This document shows positions 26,545 through 36,118 of a stretch of 64,000 nucleotides of DNA, one piece after another. The DNA is from JAMZMI01 sp963848175 (GTDB taxonomy: Bacteria; Bacteroidota; Bacteroidia; Cytophagales; Cyclobacteriaceae): contig CAWKCO010000011.1 of assembly GCA_963848175.1 (NCBI GenBank), positions 496,001-560,000 of the forward strand, given 5' to 3'. The translations under genes were made by a program, and so were the position numbers. Position 1 is the stretch's first letter; every line of letters begins with the position of its first letter. The notes under the pieces were generated by a model that did no database searches, was not told the origin of the DNA, and worked only from the letters and a program-made list of their open reading frames with translations.

Positions 26545-27111
26545 TTATTTGGTTACCACAAACTCCACTCTTCTATTGTATTCAGGATTAGGTGAGATAG
26601 GCTTGTCTTCTCCGTAACTCTTTACATTTAGTCTATTACTAGACACTCCACTTTTAGTCAAAAATCTAAATACGTTTTCGGCTCGTTCTTTGGCCAGATC
26701 GTAATTGTAGGAATCAGACCCACTTTGATCCGCATGACCAACAATCACTAAATCGTATTGATTGGTTTTCTCCATTGCTTTGGCAATGTCTTGTAATATA
26801 GCTTTTCCTTCCCTTTTTATCTCAGCCTTATCTAAATCAAAAAAGATCGTCTCCGTAGCTCTTTCTAAAGACAACTTTGTTTCATAATCGAGAGCCTCAT
26901 AATCATAAGGTTCGTAGGTAGTGACATAAGTCACTTCCACTACTAGCACAGTAGGATCGCACTCTACCAGATCTCCTGTAACTACTGGAGCTCCATTGAA
27001 CGACCTAACTATATTACCGCTCCCATCTACCACTGGCAGATTGCACAACTGTGCCATACTGGAAAATTTAAATAAAATTGACAGTGCTATTAATAAGCTA
27101 ATTTTTTTCAT
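26545..27111 (-). CDS. OmpA family outer-membrane protein
   Basis: A 188-residue secreted protein. The signal peptide MKKISLLIALSILF ends at SSMAQ. A short unique segment of 60 residues with two cysteines follows (LCNL and VECD, possibly a disulfide). The C-terminal 110 residues are an OmpA-like peptidoglycan-binding domain: TIFFDLDKAEIKREGKAIL, VIVGHADQSGSDSYNYDLAKERAENV, RLNVKSYGEDKP and NRRVEFVV. It probably tethers the outer membrane to the cell wall. It is monocistronic. Confidence 0.88.
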   Translation of the reverse strand: MKKISLLIALSILFKFSSMAQLCNLPVVDGSGNIVRSFNGAPVVTGDLVECDPTVLVVEVTYVTTYEPYDYEALDYETKLSLERATETIFFDLDKAEIKREGKAILQDIAKAMEKTNQYDLVIVGHADQSGSDSYNYDLAKERAENVFRFLTKSGVSSNRLNVKSYGEDKPISPNPEYNRRVEFVVTK

Positions 27112-27285
27112 GACGCGTTTGTTTTAAGGTTTGTTTTCAATTAGAATTTAGCAGACAAACACTATTCCAATCCATCGTCAATCGCTGCAACCACATTTTA
27201 AGACTTTCTTGTGGGGAAAAAACACCCCATTTGAGTATAGTATCATACATTGTTAGAGCATTGAATGCCTCATTCATGATTGTCG

Positions 27286-28771
27286 CTATTCCTCAAAAGC
27301 CCAATCTATCTTCGTTTTCATGTCCTTCACCACTATGCCCAGTTCCTTCAGCTGCGATCTGAGTGCATCCACTTTTGTATAATCTTTTTGCTCTTTGGCT
27401 TGAGCATATTCAGATAAGATCACATTCACTAGCCCATCAGCATCCAGGTTTGTTTCCAAAGTAAGCCCCAAAACCTCTTGAGTGAAATCAAGGAAGGTTT
27501 TCTTCATTTGATCAAATACCTCTTGACCAATGTGATACAAATGCAGCTGCCCTGTTTGAATGGAATTTATCTTTTTCAAAAGATTAAACAAGTGACCAAT
27601 AGTCAATGCCGTATTGAAGTCGTCATTCATGGCATGGTAGCAGTTTTCACAAATCTTCTTGATTTGATCTACTTGCTTTTGATCCAAACTCCTCTGACTC
27701 AGAAGTATCATAAGTCATCTTATGAATGCCTTTAAGTCCGTTTGCCAGCTTGAGGTAGCCTTTTTGCGCAGCATTCAATGCCTCATTAGAAAAATCCAAT
27801 GTGCTAGAATAATGCGACTGTAGCATGAAAAAACGAATAGTCATAGGACTATACCCACGCTCCAAAAGCTCGTGATCACCAGACATCAATTCTCTCGGTA
27901 GAAAAGAGTTGTTCAGTGACTTGCTCATTTTCGTACCATTCACGGTGAGCATATTGGTGTGAAGCCAATACTTTGCTCCATCCTTGCCGTGAGTACCGGC
28001 ATTCTGTGCAATCTCACATTCATGGTGAGGAAATTTCAAATCCATACCTCCTCCATGAATATCAAACTCTTGACCTAAGTATTTGGTACTCATCACAGAG
28101 CACTCCAGATGCCAACCTGGGAAGCCATCGCTCCATTTGGTTTTCCACCTCATAATATGCTCAGGAGCAGCTTTTTTCCATATCGCAAAATCCAGCGGAT
28201 TATGTTTATCCGATTGCCCATCGAGCGTGCGGGTTTGATTTAGGAGATCTTCTGTCTTGCGCCCACTTAGTTTCCCATAGGAAAAATCTTTATTATATTT
28301 TTCTATGTCAAAATAGACCGATCCGTTAGACTCATAAGCAAAACCCTTGTCGATTAATTCCTCGATCATGGTCACCTGCTCCATCAAATGACCTGTGGCA
28401 GTAGGCTCAATATCTGGATCTAGTGCATTAAAAGTTTTCATCACTTGGCGAAAATCGTTGGTGTATTTCTGCACCACTTCCATCGGCTCCAGATTCTCCA
28501 ACTTGGCCTTTTTGGAAATTTTATCTTCATCAGTATTATCCAAAAGATGGCCTACATCTGTGATATTACGTACATATCGCACTTTATAGCCCAAAAATTT
28601 GAGATATCTATATACGATATCGAAGGACAAAAACGTGCGTACATTCCCAAGATGCACATCGCTATATACCGTGGGGCCACACACGTACATTCCCACATGC
28701 GGTGGATTTATAGGCTCAAATACTTCTTTTTCTTTTGTCAATGAATTGACCACCCGAAGCTTCCCGATCAT
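27286..28771 (-). CDS. cysS: Cysteinyl-tRNA synthetase, one frameshift
   Basis: A class I synthetase of about 495 residues once two frames are joined. The HIGH motif is VHLGN near residue 40 and KMSKSLNN is near residue 275. The zinc ligands are Cys in YVCGPT, Cys in LECSVMS, and His/Glu-Cys in FPHHECEIAQ. The first frame stops near 27645. The C-terminal tRNA-binding part (KKICENCYHAMNDDFNTAL) is in another frame. Removing one T from GAGTTTGG near 27684 gives EELDQKQVDQIKK and a normal-length enzyme. An essential enzyme should not be broken, so this break is almost certainly a consensus error. Only one copy is visible in the window. Confidence 0.88.
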
Positions 28772-28838
28772 AAGATAAAGTCTTAATAATTAATGTGTTC
28801 TCAAAGGCTGAACGACTAATAGTTTGTTTAATGGCTAA

Positions 28839-28869
28839 TTTGAAATGAGTTTTTTTTCTGTTAGCTTTG
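28839..28869 (+). promoter_or_regulatory. Promoter of rimP-nusA-infB (TTTG-N19-TAGCTTTG)
   Basis: TTTG at 28839-28842 and TAGCTTTG at 28862-28869, separated by 19 bases. This is a full match to the Bacteroidota sigma-ABfr promoter (TTTG, 19-23 bases, TAnnTTTG). Transcription should start near 28875, leaving a leader of about 55 bases that contains a terminator-like hairpin. Confidence 0.7.
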
Positions 28870-28894
28870 CCGTGCAAATATAGAATTAAGGTTC

Positions 28895-28919
28895 GAGGGG
28901 ACGACAGTCCCCTCTTTTT
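28895..28919 (+). promoter_or_regulatory. Terminator-like hairpin in the rimP leader
   Basis: A perfect eight-base GC-rich stem GAGGGGAC/GTCCCCTC around GACA, followed by TTTTT. It lies between the promoter and the rimP ATG at 28931. By form it is an intrinsic terminator, yet it stands in front of an essential operon, so an attenuator or a leader structure read by NusA is likely. Alternatively it ends transcription coming from upstream. Confidence 0.55.
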
Positions 28920-28930
28920 ATTATTAATCT

Positions 28931-29404
28931 ATGGTTGATCAAACCAAGTTGGAAAGTGAGATTGCAGCATACGTAGAGGGATTGATCGCAGAAGATCCGT
29001 CCCTTTTCATTGTGGATGTAAGTCTGAAAGGAACAGGCGGAAGCCAGCGCTTAATTATCTCTTTAGATGGAGATTCGGGTGTAGGAATAGATGTCTGTGC
29101 TTCGGTAAGCCGTCGTTTGGGTGCATATCTTGAAGAAAACGAAGATTTGATCGAAGGAAAATTTTATTTAGAAGTGACCTCAGTGGGTGTAGACCAGCCA
29201 CTGAAGTTTATTAGACAGTATCGCAAAAACATTGGGCGTTCGCTGGCAGTCAAATTGAAAGATGGAAAATCTGAAGAAGGGAAACTGACAGAAGTGGACG
29301 AAAAAGGTTTTAAGATCTTGAAAATTGAGAAGAAAAAAGAACTGGTTAGTGAAATCAGTTTTGAAGAAGTAGAAAGTTCAAAGGTTTTAGTGTCATTTAA
29401 ATAA
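28931..29404 (+). CDS. rimP: Ribosome maturation factor RimP
   Basis: A 157-residue protein acting in late 30S assembly. The N-domain contains LFIVDVSLKGTGGSQRLIISLDGDSGVGIDVC (residues 24-55), then SRRLGAYLEEN and FYLEVTSVGVDQPLK, the RimP hallmark (normally VSSPGLDRPL; here SVGVDQPL). A C-terminal Sm-like barrel follows (GRSLAVKLKDGKSEEGKL). It is the first gene of the conserved rimP-nusA-infB operon; nusA begins one base after its stop. Confidence 0.92.
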   Translation: MVDQTKLESEIAAYVEGLIAEDPSLFIVDVSLKGTGGSQRLIISLDGDSGVGIDVCASVSRRLGAYLEENEDLIEGKFYLEVTSVGVDQPLKFIRQYRKNIGRSLAVKLKDGKSEEGKLTEVDEKGFKILKIEKKKELVSEISFEEVESSKVLVSFK

Positions 29405-29405
29405 T

Positions 29406-30647
29406 ATGGATAACGGAATTTTAATTGATTCGTTTGCTGACTTTGCCAGAAACAAAAACATCGATCGACCGACGATGATCAGGATTCTTGAGGACGTATT
29501 TCGTACCATGATCCGCAAAAAATACAAAGTTGATGACAACTTTGATATTATCATTAATACGGACAGTGGTGATTTGGAAATATGGAGATTCAGAGAAATT
29601 GTAGACGACAATTCTGAGGATATTTGGGATCATGACAAGATCAGCTTGACTGACGCAAGACAGATCGAGCCAGATTTTGAAATTGGTGAAGAGGTTTCGG
29701 AAGAAATTCAATTGATCGATTTCGGAAGACGAGCAGTAATGACTGCAAGACAGACTTTGATCCAAAAGATCAAAGATTTGGAAAAAGACATCCTTTTTGA
29801 TAAATATAAGGAGCTAGTAGGCGAAATCATTTCTGCGGAAGTATATCAAGTATTGAGCAGAGAAGTACTTTTGCTAGATGCTGAAGGAAATGAGCTGAAT
29901 TTGCCGAAAGGAGAACAAATTCCTAAGGATAGATTCAGAAAAGGAGATAACGCAAAAGCAATTGTTCACAGAGTAGAGATGGTGAATGGCAATCCAAAGA
30001 TCATTCTTTCTCGAACTTCACCAATATTCTTAGAGCGACTATTTGAAAGCGAAGTACCAGAAGTTTATGATGGTATCATCACAATCAAAAAGGTAGTAAG
30101 AGAGCCAGGTGAGCGTGCAAAAGTTGCAGTAGAATCCTTCGATGATCGAATAGATCCAGTAGGAGCGTGTGTGGGTATGAAAGGTTCTAGAATTCATTCT
30201 ATCGTGCGAGAGCTACAGAATGAAAACATCGATGTGATCAACTTCACTGACAACATGGAACTTTACATCTCAAGAGCGCTAAGCCCTGCCAAGCTTCAAA
30301 GCATGAAAATCCATGAAGAGAAGGAGCGTGTATCTGTATATCTAAAGCCTGATCAAGTGTCTTTGGCTATTGGTAAAGGTGGTCAGAACATCAAATTGGC
30401 CTCTAGATTAGTAGGATTGGAAATCGACGTTTTCAGAGAGCTTGACGGCATGGAAGACGAAGATGTAGATATTAAAGAATTTGCCGATGAGATCGAAGAT
30501 TGGGTCATCGTAGAATTGAAAAGAATAGGATTAGATACCGCGAAGAGTGTATTGACTTTGACCAAAGAAGAATTGGTTAGAAGAACAGACCTTGAAGAGG
30601 AAACTATTGACGATGTGCTTAGAATATTTAAGCAAGAATTTGAATAA
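29406..30647 (+). CDS. nusA: Transcription termination/antitermination factor NusA
   Basis: A 413-residue RNA polymerase-binding factor. The N-terminal domain (residues 1-125) is followed by an S1 domain (GEIISAEVYQVLSREVLLLDAEG) and KH1 with the invariant DPVGACVGMKGSRIHSIVREL. KH2 follows (VSLAIGKGGQNIKLASRLVG), then a short acidic C-terminal region. It lacks the two AR repeats of E. coli NusA, as in most Bacteroidota. It lies between rimP and infB in the usual order. Confidence 0.95.
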   Translation: MDNGILIDSFADFARNKNIDRPTMIRILEDVFRTMIRKKYKVDDNFDIIINTDSGDLEIWRFREIVDDNSEDIWDHDKISLTDARQIEPDFEIGEEVSEEIQLIDFGRRAVMTARQTLIQKIKDLEKDILFDKYKELVGEIISAEVYQVLSREVLLLDAEGNELNLPKGEQIPKDRFRKGDNAKAIVHRVEMVNGNPKIILSRTSPIFLERLFESEVPEVYDGIITIKKVVREPGERAKVAVESFDDRIDPVGACVGMKGSRIHSIVRELQNENIDVINFTDNMELYISRALSPAKLQSMKIHEEKERVSVYLKPDQVSLAIGKGGQNIKLASRLVGLEIDVFRELDGMEDEDVDIKEFADEIEDWVIVELKRIGLDTAKSVLTLTKEELVRRTDLEEETIDDVLRIFKQEFE

Positions 30648-30681
30648 GCGCTATTATACTATATAACAGCAAACAAAATAT

Positions 30682-33633
30682 ATGGCAGAAGAAAAAACTC
30701 AACGGTTAAGCCAGGTTGCTAGAAAATTAAATGTAGGACGGGGCACCCTCCTTGACTTCCTTGGCGACAAGGGATTTGAGGTGGATAGTAGCCCTAACTC
30801 TAAAATTACTCAGGAGCAGTATGATCTGCTCGCAAGAGAATTTGCCTCCTCAGCATTAGACAAAGAGGAAGCATCTGGTTTGACTATTGGATCAAGCCAT
30901 AATGAAACATTGGTGATCAAATCTGACGGTCCGGATAAAGTTCAATCGAAAGATGATGAGCCTGAAATCTTGATCAAGGATAACAATGCGTCTAATCCAG
31001 AGCCATCAAAGCCACCAAAACCAAGCGAGCCTCTTACTTCCAGAACTGTTTTGGAAGGCCCGAAGGTTGTAGGTAAAATTGATTTGGATCAGCTCAACAA
31101 GCGTCCGAAGCAAGCAGAACCTGCCAAACCAGAGGTAAAGGAGGAAGTGAAGGCGGCTGAACCAGCTCCTGAAAAACCAGTAGAGCCAAAGGTAGAAGCG
31201 CCGAAAGCAGCTACACCTGAGCCAAAAGAGGAGAAGCCAAAAGAAGAAGCTCCACAAGTGGAAACGCCGAAAGCTGAGACCCCTCAAGTGGAAACTCCGA
31301 AAGAGGAAGAAGCTCCAAAAGCCACGGAACCAGCGAAAGAAGTGGCCAAAGCTCCTGAAACAAAAGAAGCAGAAGCACCGAAAGCACCTAAAGTGGAAGC
31401 TGATCCAGTAATGGAAAAACCAGCTAATCCTGAAGCTAATGATGAAAACAAGGTGATTGAAGCGAAAGCTGATTCACTTAAAGGTCTTACTGTCTTGGGT
31501 AAAATTGAATTGCCTAAGGACAAGAAACCAAAACCTGTTGCATCTTCTGATCAGGACAAGGACAGAAAGAAAAAACGTCCAAGAAAAAGAATTAATAGCG
31601 CTGGTGGTGGCACAGGAACTCCTCCTGGCGATCGTCCAAGAGCAGATTTCAACAGAGGGCCAAACAGAACTGGTGGTGGCGGAGTAGGAAGACCTCTTCG
31701 TGACAACAGAAAGACTGAAGAGCTTACTGATAAAGAAATTCAAGATAAGATCAAGGCTACATTGGCCAAGCTCAGCGGAGGCAAGCCTTCTGCTGGAGGT
31801 AATAGATCTAAATACAGAAAAGACAAGCGTTCGGCTAAGGCTGAGGCTGAAGAAGAAAGACTACAAGCTGAACACGAAGAGTCTAAAATTCTGAAAGTAA
31901 CAGAATTTATCTCTGCAAGTGATTTGGCTTCACTAATGGATGTGTCCGTGAATGAAGTGATTTCTTCATGTATGTCTTTGGGTATGTTCGTTTCGATCAA
32001 CCAACGACTGGATGCTGAGTCTATTACAGTTATTGCCGATGAATTTGGCTTTGATGTAAGCTTTACTTCCGCAGATGAGGAAGTAGAAGTAGTAGAAGAG
32101 GAAGATGAAGCATCTTCACTTATCGATAGAGCTCCGATTGTTACAATCATGGGTCACGTCGATCACGGTAAGACTTCCCTTCTTGATTATATCCGCGACG
32201 CATCGGTAACCGAAGGTGAAGCAGGTGGTATCACACAGCATATTGGAGCTTATGATGTAATGACGTCTGGAGGAAAGAGAATTGCATTCTTGGATACTCC
32301 TGGTCACGAAGCTTTTACAGCGATGAGAGCACGTGGTGCCAAAATCACGGATATTGCAATCATTGTGGTAGCTGCTGATGATGGTGTCATGCCGCAAACA
32401 AAAGAAGCAATCAACCACGCTCAAGTGGCTGGTGTGCCGATTGTCATTGCGATTAACAAAGTAGATAAACCAAATGCCAATCCTGAGAAAATCAAGGAGG
32501 AGTTGGCTCAAATCAATATCCTAGTAGAAGACTGGGGTGGTAAATATCAGTGCCAGCACCTATCTGCAAAGACAGGTGATGGTATTCAAGCATTGCTAGA
32601 CAAAGTGTTATTGGAAGCAGAGCTCCTAGAGCTTACTGCCAACCCTAACAAAGGAGCTATTGGAACAGTAGTAGAGGCGTCTCTTGACAAAGGTCGTGGG
32701 TATGTAACTACGCTGATGGTTCAAGCAGGTGTTATGAGAGTGGGAGATGTTGTTTTGGCAGGATCGCACTTTGGTAAGGTAAAAGCCATGTTTGACCACA
32801 GAGGTAATAAAGTGGAAGCAGCAGGCCCATCTACTCCGGTGCTTATGCTCGGATTGGGCGGTGCACCACAGGCTGGTGATCGATTCAACGTGATGGGATC
32901 GGATAGAGAAGCACGTGAAATTGCTGTGAAAAGAGAGCAAATCCAACGTGAGCAGTCTATCAGAACTAAGAAACACATTACTCTTGATGAGATTGGTAGA
33001 CGTTTGGCTATCGGAAGCTTCAAGGAATTGAATGTAATTGTGAAAGGTGATGTGGATGGTTCTATCGAAGCATTGTCAGATTCACTCTTGAAACTATCAA
33101 CTGGTGAAGTTCAAGTGAATATCATTCACAAGGCTGTAGGTCAAATCTCTGAGTCAGATGTACTATTGGCATCCGCTTCTGATGCGGTAATCGTTGGTTT
33201 CCAAGTGAGACCATCTACTCAAGCACGTAGAATTGCTGAAAACGAAGAGATTGAAATCAGACTTTATTCAATCATCTACGATGCAATCAACGATGTGAAA
33301 GATGCAATGGAAGGTATGCTAGAGCCTACTTCCGAAGAGCATATCACGGGTAACATCGAAGTGAGAGAAGTATTTAAGATCACGAAGATTGGAACGGTAG
33401 CTGGATGTTATGTGACTGAAGGTAACGTGAAGCGTTCGAATCAGGTTAGATTGATACGTGAGGGTATTGTTGTTCACACGGGATTAATCAACCAATTAAA
33501 ACGATTCAAAGACGATGTGGCTGAAGTGAAAAGCGGTTATGAGTGTGGTGTTTCAATCAAAAACTTCCACGATATCAAAGAAGGTGATATCATCGAAGGA
33601 TTCGAGGAACGTGAAGTAAAACGTAAGTTATAA
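30682..33633 (+). CDS. infB: Translation initiation factor IF-2
   Basis: A 983-residue GTPase that places initiator tRNA. The N-terminal IF2_N helix bundle (LSQVARKLNVGRGTLLDFLGDKGFEV) is followed by about 300 residues of Pro/Glu/Lys repeats (units of VETPKAE type), an RGG-like basic stretch, and a second IF2_N-like segment near residue 410. The GTPase domain has G1 GHVDHGKT near residue 490, DTPGH, and NKVDKP. The C-terminal domains end at IIEGFEEREVKR. The frame is intact over 3 kb. A strong terminator follows at 33657-33690. Confidence 0.96.
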   Translation: MAEEKTQRLSQVARKLNVGRGTLLDFLGDKGFEVDSSPNSKITQEQYDLLAREFASSALDKEEASGLTIGSSHNETLVIKSDGPDKVQSKDDEPEILIKDNNASNPEPSKPPKPSEPLTSRTVLEGPKVVGKIDLDQLNKRPKQAEPAKPEVKEEVKAAEPAPEKPVEPKVEAPKAATPEPKEEKPKEEAPQVETPKAETPQVETPKEEEAPKATEPAKEVAKAPETKEAEAPKAPKVEADPVMEKPANPEANDENKVIEAKADSLKGLTVLGKIELPKDKKPKPVASSDQDKDRKKKRPRKRINSAGGGTGTPPGDRPRADFNRGPNRTGGGGVGRPLRDNRKTEELTDKEIQDKIKATLAKLSGGKPSAGGNRSKYRKDKRSAKAEAEEERLQAEHEESKILKVTEFISASDLASLMDVSVNEVISSCMSLGMFVSINQRLDAESITVIADEFGFDVSFTSADEEVEVVEEEDEASSLIDRAPIVTIMGHVDHGKTSLLDYIRDASVTEGEAGGITQHIGAYDVMTSGGKRIAFLDTPGHEAFTAMRARGAKITDIAIIVVAADDGVMPQTKEAINHAQVAGVPIVIAINKVDKPNANPEKIKEELAQINILVEDWGGKYQCQHLSAKTGDGIQALLDKVLLEAELLELTANPNKGAIGTVVEASLDKGRGYVTTLMVQAGVMRVGDVVLAGSHFGKVKAMFDHRGNKVEAAGPSTPVLMLGLGGAPQAGDRFNVMGSDREAREIAVKREQIQREQSIRTKKHITLDEIGRRLAIGSFKELNVIVKGDVDGSIEALSDSLLKLSTGEVQVNIIHKAVGQISESDVLLASASDAVIVGFQVRPSTQARRIAENEEIEIRLYSIIYDAINDVKDAMEGMLEPTSEEHITGNIEVREVFKITKIGTVAGCYVTEGNVKRSNQVRLIREGIVVHTGLINQLKRFKDDVAEVKSGYECGVSIKNFHDIKEGDIIEGFEEREVKRKL

Positions 33634-33656
33634 TGTAAGTTGATTACATTCTAGAT

Positions 33657-33690
33657 ATAAAAAAAGCAGGCCAAAAGCCTGCTTTTTTTT
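33657..33690 (+). terminator. Terminator of rimP-nusA-infB
   Basis: The stem AAAAAGCAGGC/GCCTGCTTTTT around CAAAA, followed by TTTTTG, is a textbook intrinsic terminator 24 bases after the infB stop. Confidence 0.85.
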
Positions 33691-33777
33691 GTTTCTGATG
33701 GTGTGTTTTATTCTTTGATTTCTATGGAAGGGCAGTGTGATTATAATGGAGACTCAAGACTGAATCTCCCTTTGGTT

Positions 33778-35199
33778 TTACCTGAATTTTCTAAAAACAA
33801 CCTTTAGCAATTCCTTTACTTCCTCACTGTTCATATCCCAATGATATACTTTGGAATAATCCTGAACCAACAACTCCACTGCCGTATCGAATGAATCGCA
33901 TCGTTCTATTCTAGAGATGGCCTTCTGAAACTCCTCTTTGTCGCCATCAAAAAGCTCTTGAGTAAACATGTAGCGATTGTTGACAGAGATTGCCTCCATC
34001 ACATTATTGACTTTGGCTTGTTGATGATGATCTGCAAGTGTCACTCTCTCCTGCTCTTCAAATCGGTCGTTGATGGTGCGCTGAGGCGCGGAAAGCCTGT
34101 CATTCAACTGTTGCTGCTCCTTCTCTACTTCCTCCTCTGCCTCTTTCGTGTTTTCTGGCTCTGGCGCAGATGGCTTAGGCTCTTGCGCGACTATTGGCGC
34201 TGGCTCCTTTACTATCACCTGCCAGTTAGCCGTTTCGTCTTCCTCTTCCTCGTAAGTATCCTCTTCTTCTACCGCCTCTTGCTCCTGATCTTCCTCCAAA
34301 TCAGCGTCTTCTAAGGCTTCAGGATTTTCTTCCAGCTCCTCATCCGTATCGTCTTCCTCAGCATACTCGGCAGTAGGCTCATCTTCTATATCCTCGTGCT
34401 CCTCTTGCTCTACCTCCTCTTGAAATGACTCTTCAAGTTCAGGCTCAGGTTCCTCATGCTTTTTAGGTGCAATTATCTCTTCTTCATCATCAATAAGTTC
34501 TTCGTCCAAGGCAAATACTGGCTCATTGCTGTACTCTTCTTCACTTGGGATTTCCTCCTCCAAGATTTCTTCCTCCACCTCCTCTTCTTCGAAGAGTTCT
34601 GCAAAAGATATTTTTTCCACTTCCGACAAAACCACACATTCATTTTGAGTAGCCTCCAATAAGTCTGCCTCCTCAAAGTAGTGATCTGCTTCTGCCATCA
34701 GGATTTCCAAATCACTATCCGTGTATTTATCTAACAGCTGCTCGTAGTGGTATTTATGTAGTTTGATATATTTCAAAAAAGTTTTAGCCGCTTTTTCTGT
34801 AAGGTCGTCATGTTCTCTATTCGAAAACTCGATGGCTAGATACCCCGCAGGGTCGGCTAGCATCATGAGCGTATCTCCTACCGCTAGTTTTACAAGCGGC
34901 TCAAAATGTTGCTTTTCGATACTAATCTTTTGCGAAAGCGTATTCATAAATGCCACCATCGCCTTGCGCACCTCCGCATCCTTAAAGTCAAAATAAGGAC
35001 TTTCGAGTCGCTTCATTTCCTCTTGCCAGTGGGTAAATAGAATTTTTAAAATAAAGAAATTGACTTGTTTGGACGGGGTAACGTTCAGAATGTCTTTGCC
35101 AGTAATGCTTTTATTGCCTTTAAAGGCTTGATTGGCAACTTTCTCTGAAAACGTGGCACTATATTGGTCAATAAATGAAGTGTTTAGTTTCCTTTGCAT
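33778..35199 (-). CDS. Conserved-looking acidic protein of unknown function
   Basis: 473 residues. Residues 1-200 are a helical folded region (HWQEEMKRLESPYFDFKDAEVRKAM, VKLAVGDTLMMLADPAGYLAIEF). Residues 210-370 are extremely rich in Glu/Asp with interspersed Val, Ile and Pro, clearly disordered and low in complexity. Residues 380-473 are helical again (NRYMFTQELFDGDKEEFQKAISRIE, then a short C-terminal KVVFRKFR). There is no signal peptide or membrane segment. The two ends look like a shared family with a variable acidic linker, but I do not recognise it. It is divergent from the ferredoxin gene, which starts 20 bases away. Confidence 0.7.
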   Translation of the reverse strand: MQRKLNTSFIDQYSATFSEKVANQAFKGNKSITGKDILNVTPSKQVNFFILKILFTHWQEEMKRLESPYFDFKDAEVRKAMVAFMNTLSQKISIEKQHFEPLVKLAVGDTLMMLADPAGYLAIEFSNREHDDLTEKAAKTFLKYIKLHKYHYEQLLDKYTDSDLEILMAEADHYFEEADLLEATQNECVVLSEVEKISFAELFEEEEVEEEILEEEIPSEEEYSNEPVFALDEELIDDEEEIIAPKKHEEPEPELEESFQEEVEQEEHEDIEDEPTAEYAEEDDTDEELEENPEALEDADLEEDQEQEAVEEEDTYEEEEDETANWQVIVKEPAPIVAQEPKPSAPEPENTKEAEEEVEKEQQQLNDRLSAPQRTINDRFEEQERVTLADHHQQAKVNNVMEAISVNNRYMFTQELFDGDKEEFQKAISRIERCDSFDTAVELLVQDYSKVYHWDMNSEEVKELLKVVFRKFR

Positions 35200-35219
35200 A
35201 AGTTGATCTAACGTAAGAA

Positions 35220-35540
35220 ATGCCAGAGATTGTTGTAGAAAATTTATCGAGTAAAGCTATTCATTGCCAGCCTAAAACTGAAAGACTTCTTGATATTTTG
35301 GTTGCGGAAGTGGAATGGATGCGTGCTTGTGGTGGAAAAGGTAAGTGTACTACCTGCGCCGCTCAAATCTTAACTGGGCGCGAAAATCTTAGCACAATGA
35401 GCGAAGAAGAGAAGAAGTTCAAAGCTTTGGGAAAATTAGCTACAGACGAACGCCTAGCTTGCCAATGTCAGGTCACTGGCGATGTGACTGTGCGAGTACC
35501 CGAACGCAATCAATGGCCACATTTGAAATATTCCAACTGA
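35220..35540 (+). CDS. 2Fe-2S ferredoxin
   Basis: A 106-residue plant-type ferredoxin. The cluster cysteines are in RACGGKGKCTTCAAQI (Cys at 36, 42 and 45 by position, spacing C-x5-C-x2-C) and LACQCQVTGDV near residue 80. The beta-grasp fold is complete. The spacing and C-terminal VTGDVTVRVP resemble ferredoxins of the Isc/adrenodoxin or corrinoid-reductase type; the partner is unknown. The thymidine kinase ATG follows after two bases, so ferredoxin-tdk-porZ-recO form one operon. Confidence 0.85.
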   Translation: MPEIVVENLSSKAIHCQPKTERLLDILVAEVEWMRACGGKGKCTTCAAQILTGRENLSTMSEEEKKFKALGKLATDERLACQCQVTGDVTVRVPERNQWPHLKYSN

Positions 35541-35542
35541 AT

Positions 35543-36118
35543 ATGTTTGTAGAACCAAGCCATCATCAAGACCACTCTGGGTGGATAGAAGTCATCTGCG
35601 GATCGATGTTTTCAGGCAAAACCGAAGAACTCATACGCAGATTGAATAGATCTGTGATTGCGAAGCAAAAGGTGGAGATATTCAAACCCACCATAGACAC
35701 GCGCTATTCGGCGCACGAAGTGGTGTCACACAATGCCAACGCCATTAAATGCACTACAGTGGCTTACGCGAATGAAATTTTGGCGCATGCCAAAGAATGT
35801 GAAGTAGTAGGTATCGATGAAGCCCAATTTTTTGATGAGCAGCTGATAGATGTAATAAACGAACTGGCCAATGCTGGAAAAAGGGTGATCGTGGCTGGAT
35901 TGGACATGGATTATAAAGGCCGACCGTTCCCACCTATGGATAAAATAATGGCCATTGCCGAATACATCACCAAAGTACGGGCGATCTGCATGAATTGCGG
36001 TAAAATTGCGACTTATACGCATCGAAGGAATAATTCGGACGAAACCGTCGTTGTTGGTGAAAAGGATATTTACGAAGCACTGTGTAGAAGCTGTTTTTAT
36101 GATAAAATGCACGTTTAG
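35543..36118 (+). CDS. tdk: Thymidine kinase
   Basis: A 191-residue type II thymidine kinase. The P-loop is GSMFSGKTEEL near residue 22, the Walker-B-like Asp/Glu is in GIDEAQFF near residue 93, and GLDMDYKGRPF follows. A zinc site is formed by ICMNCGK and LCRSCFYD. It salvages thymidine to dTMP. The ATG at 35543 is chosen over an upstream in-frame ATG at 35459, which would lie within the ferredoxin gene. Its 3' end overlaps the porZ signal peptide by 20 bases. Confidence 0.93.
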   Translation: MFVEPSHHQDHSGWIEVICGSMFSGKTEELIRRLNRSVIAKQKVEIFKPTIDTRYSAHEVVSHNANAIKCTTVAYANEILAHAKECEVVGIDEAQFFDEQLIDVINELANAGKRVIVAGLDMDYKGRPFPPMDKIMAIAEYITKVRAICMNCGKIATYTHRRNNSDETVVVGEKDIYEALCRSCFYDKMHV

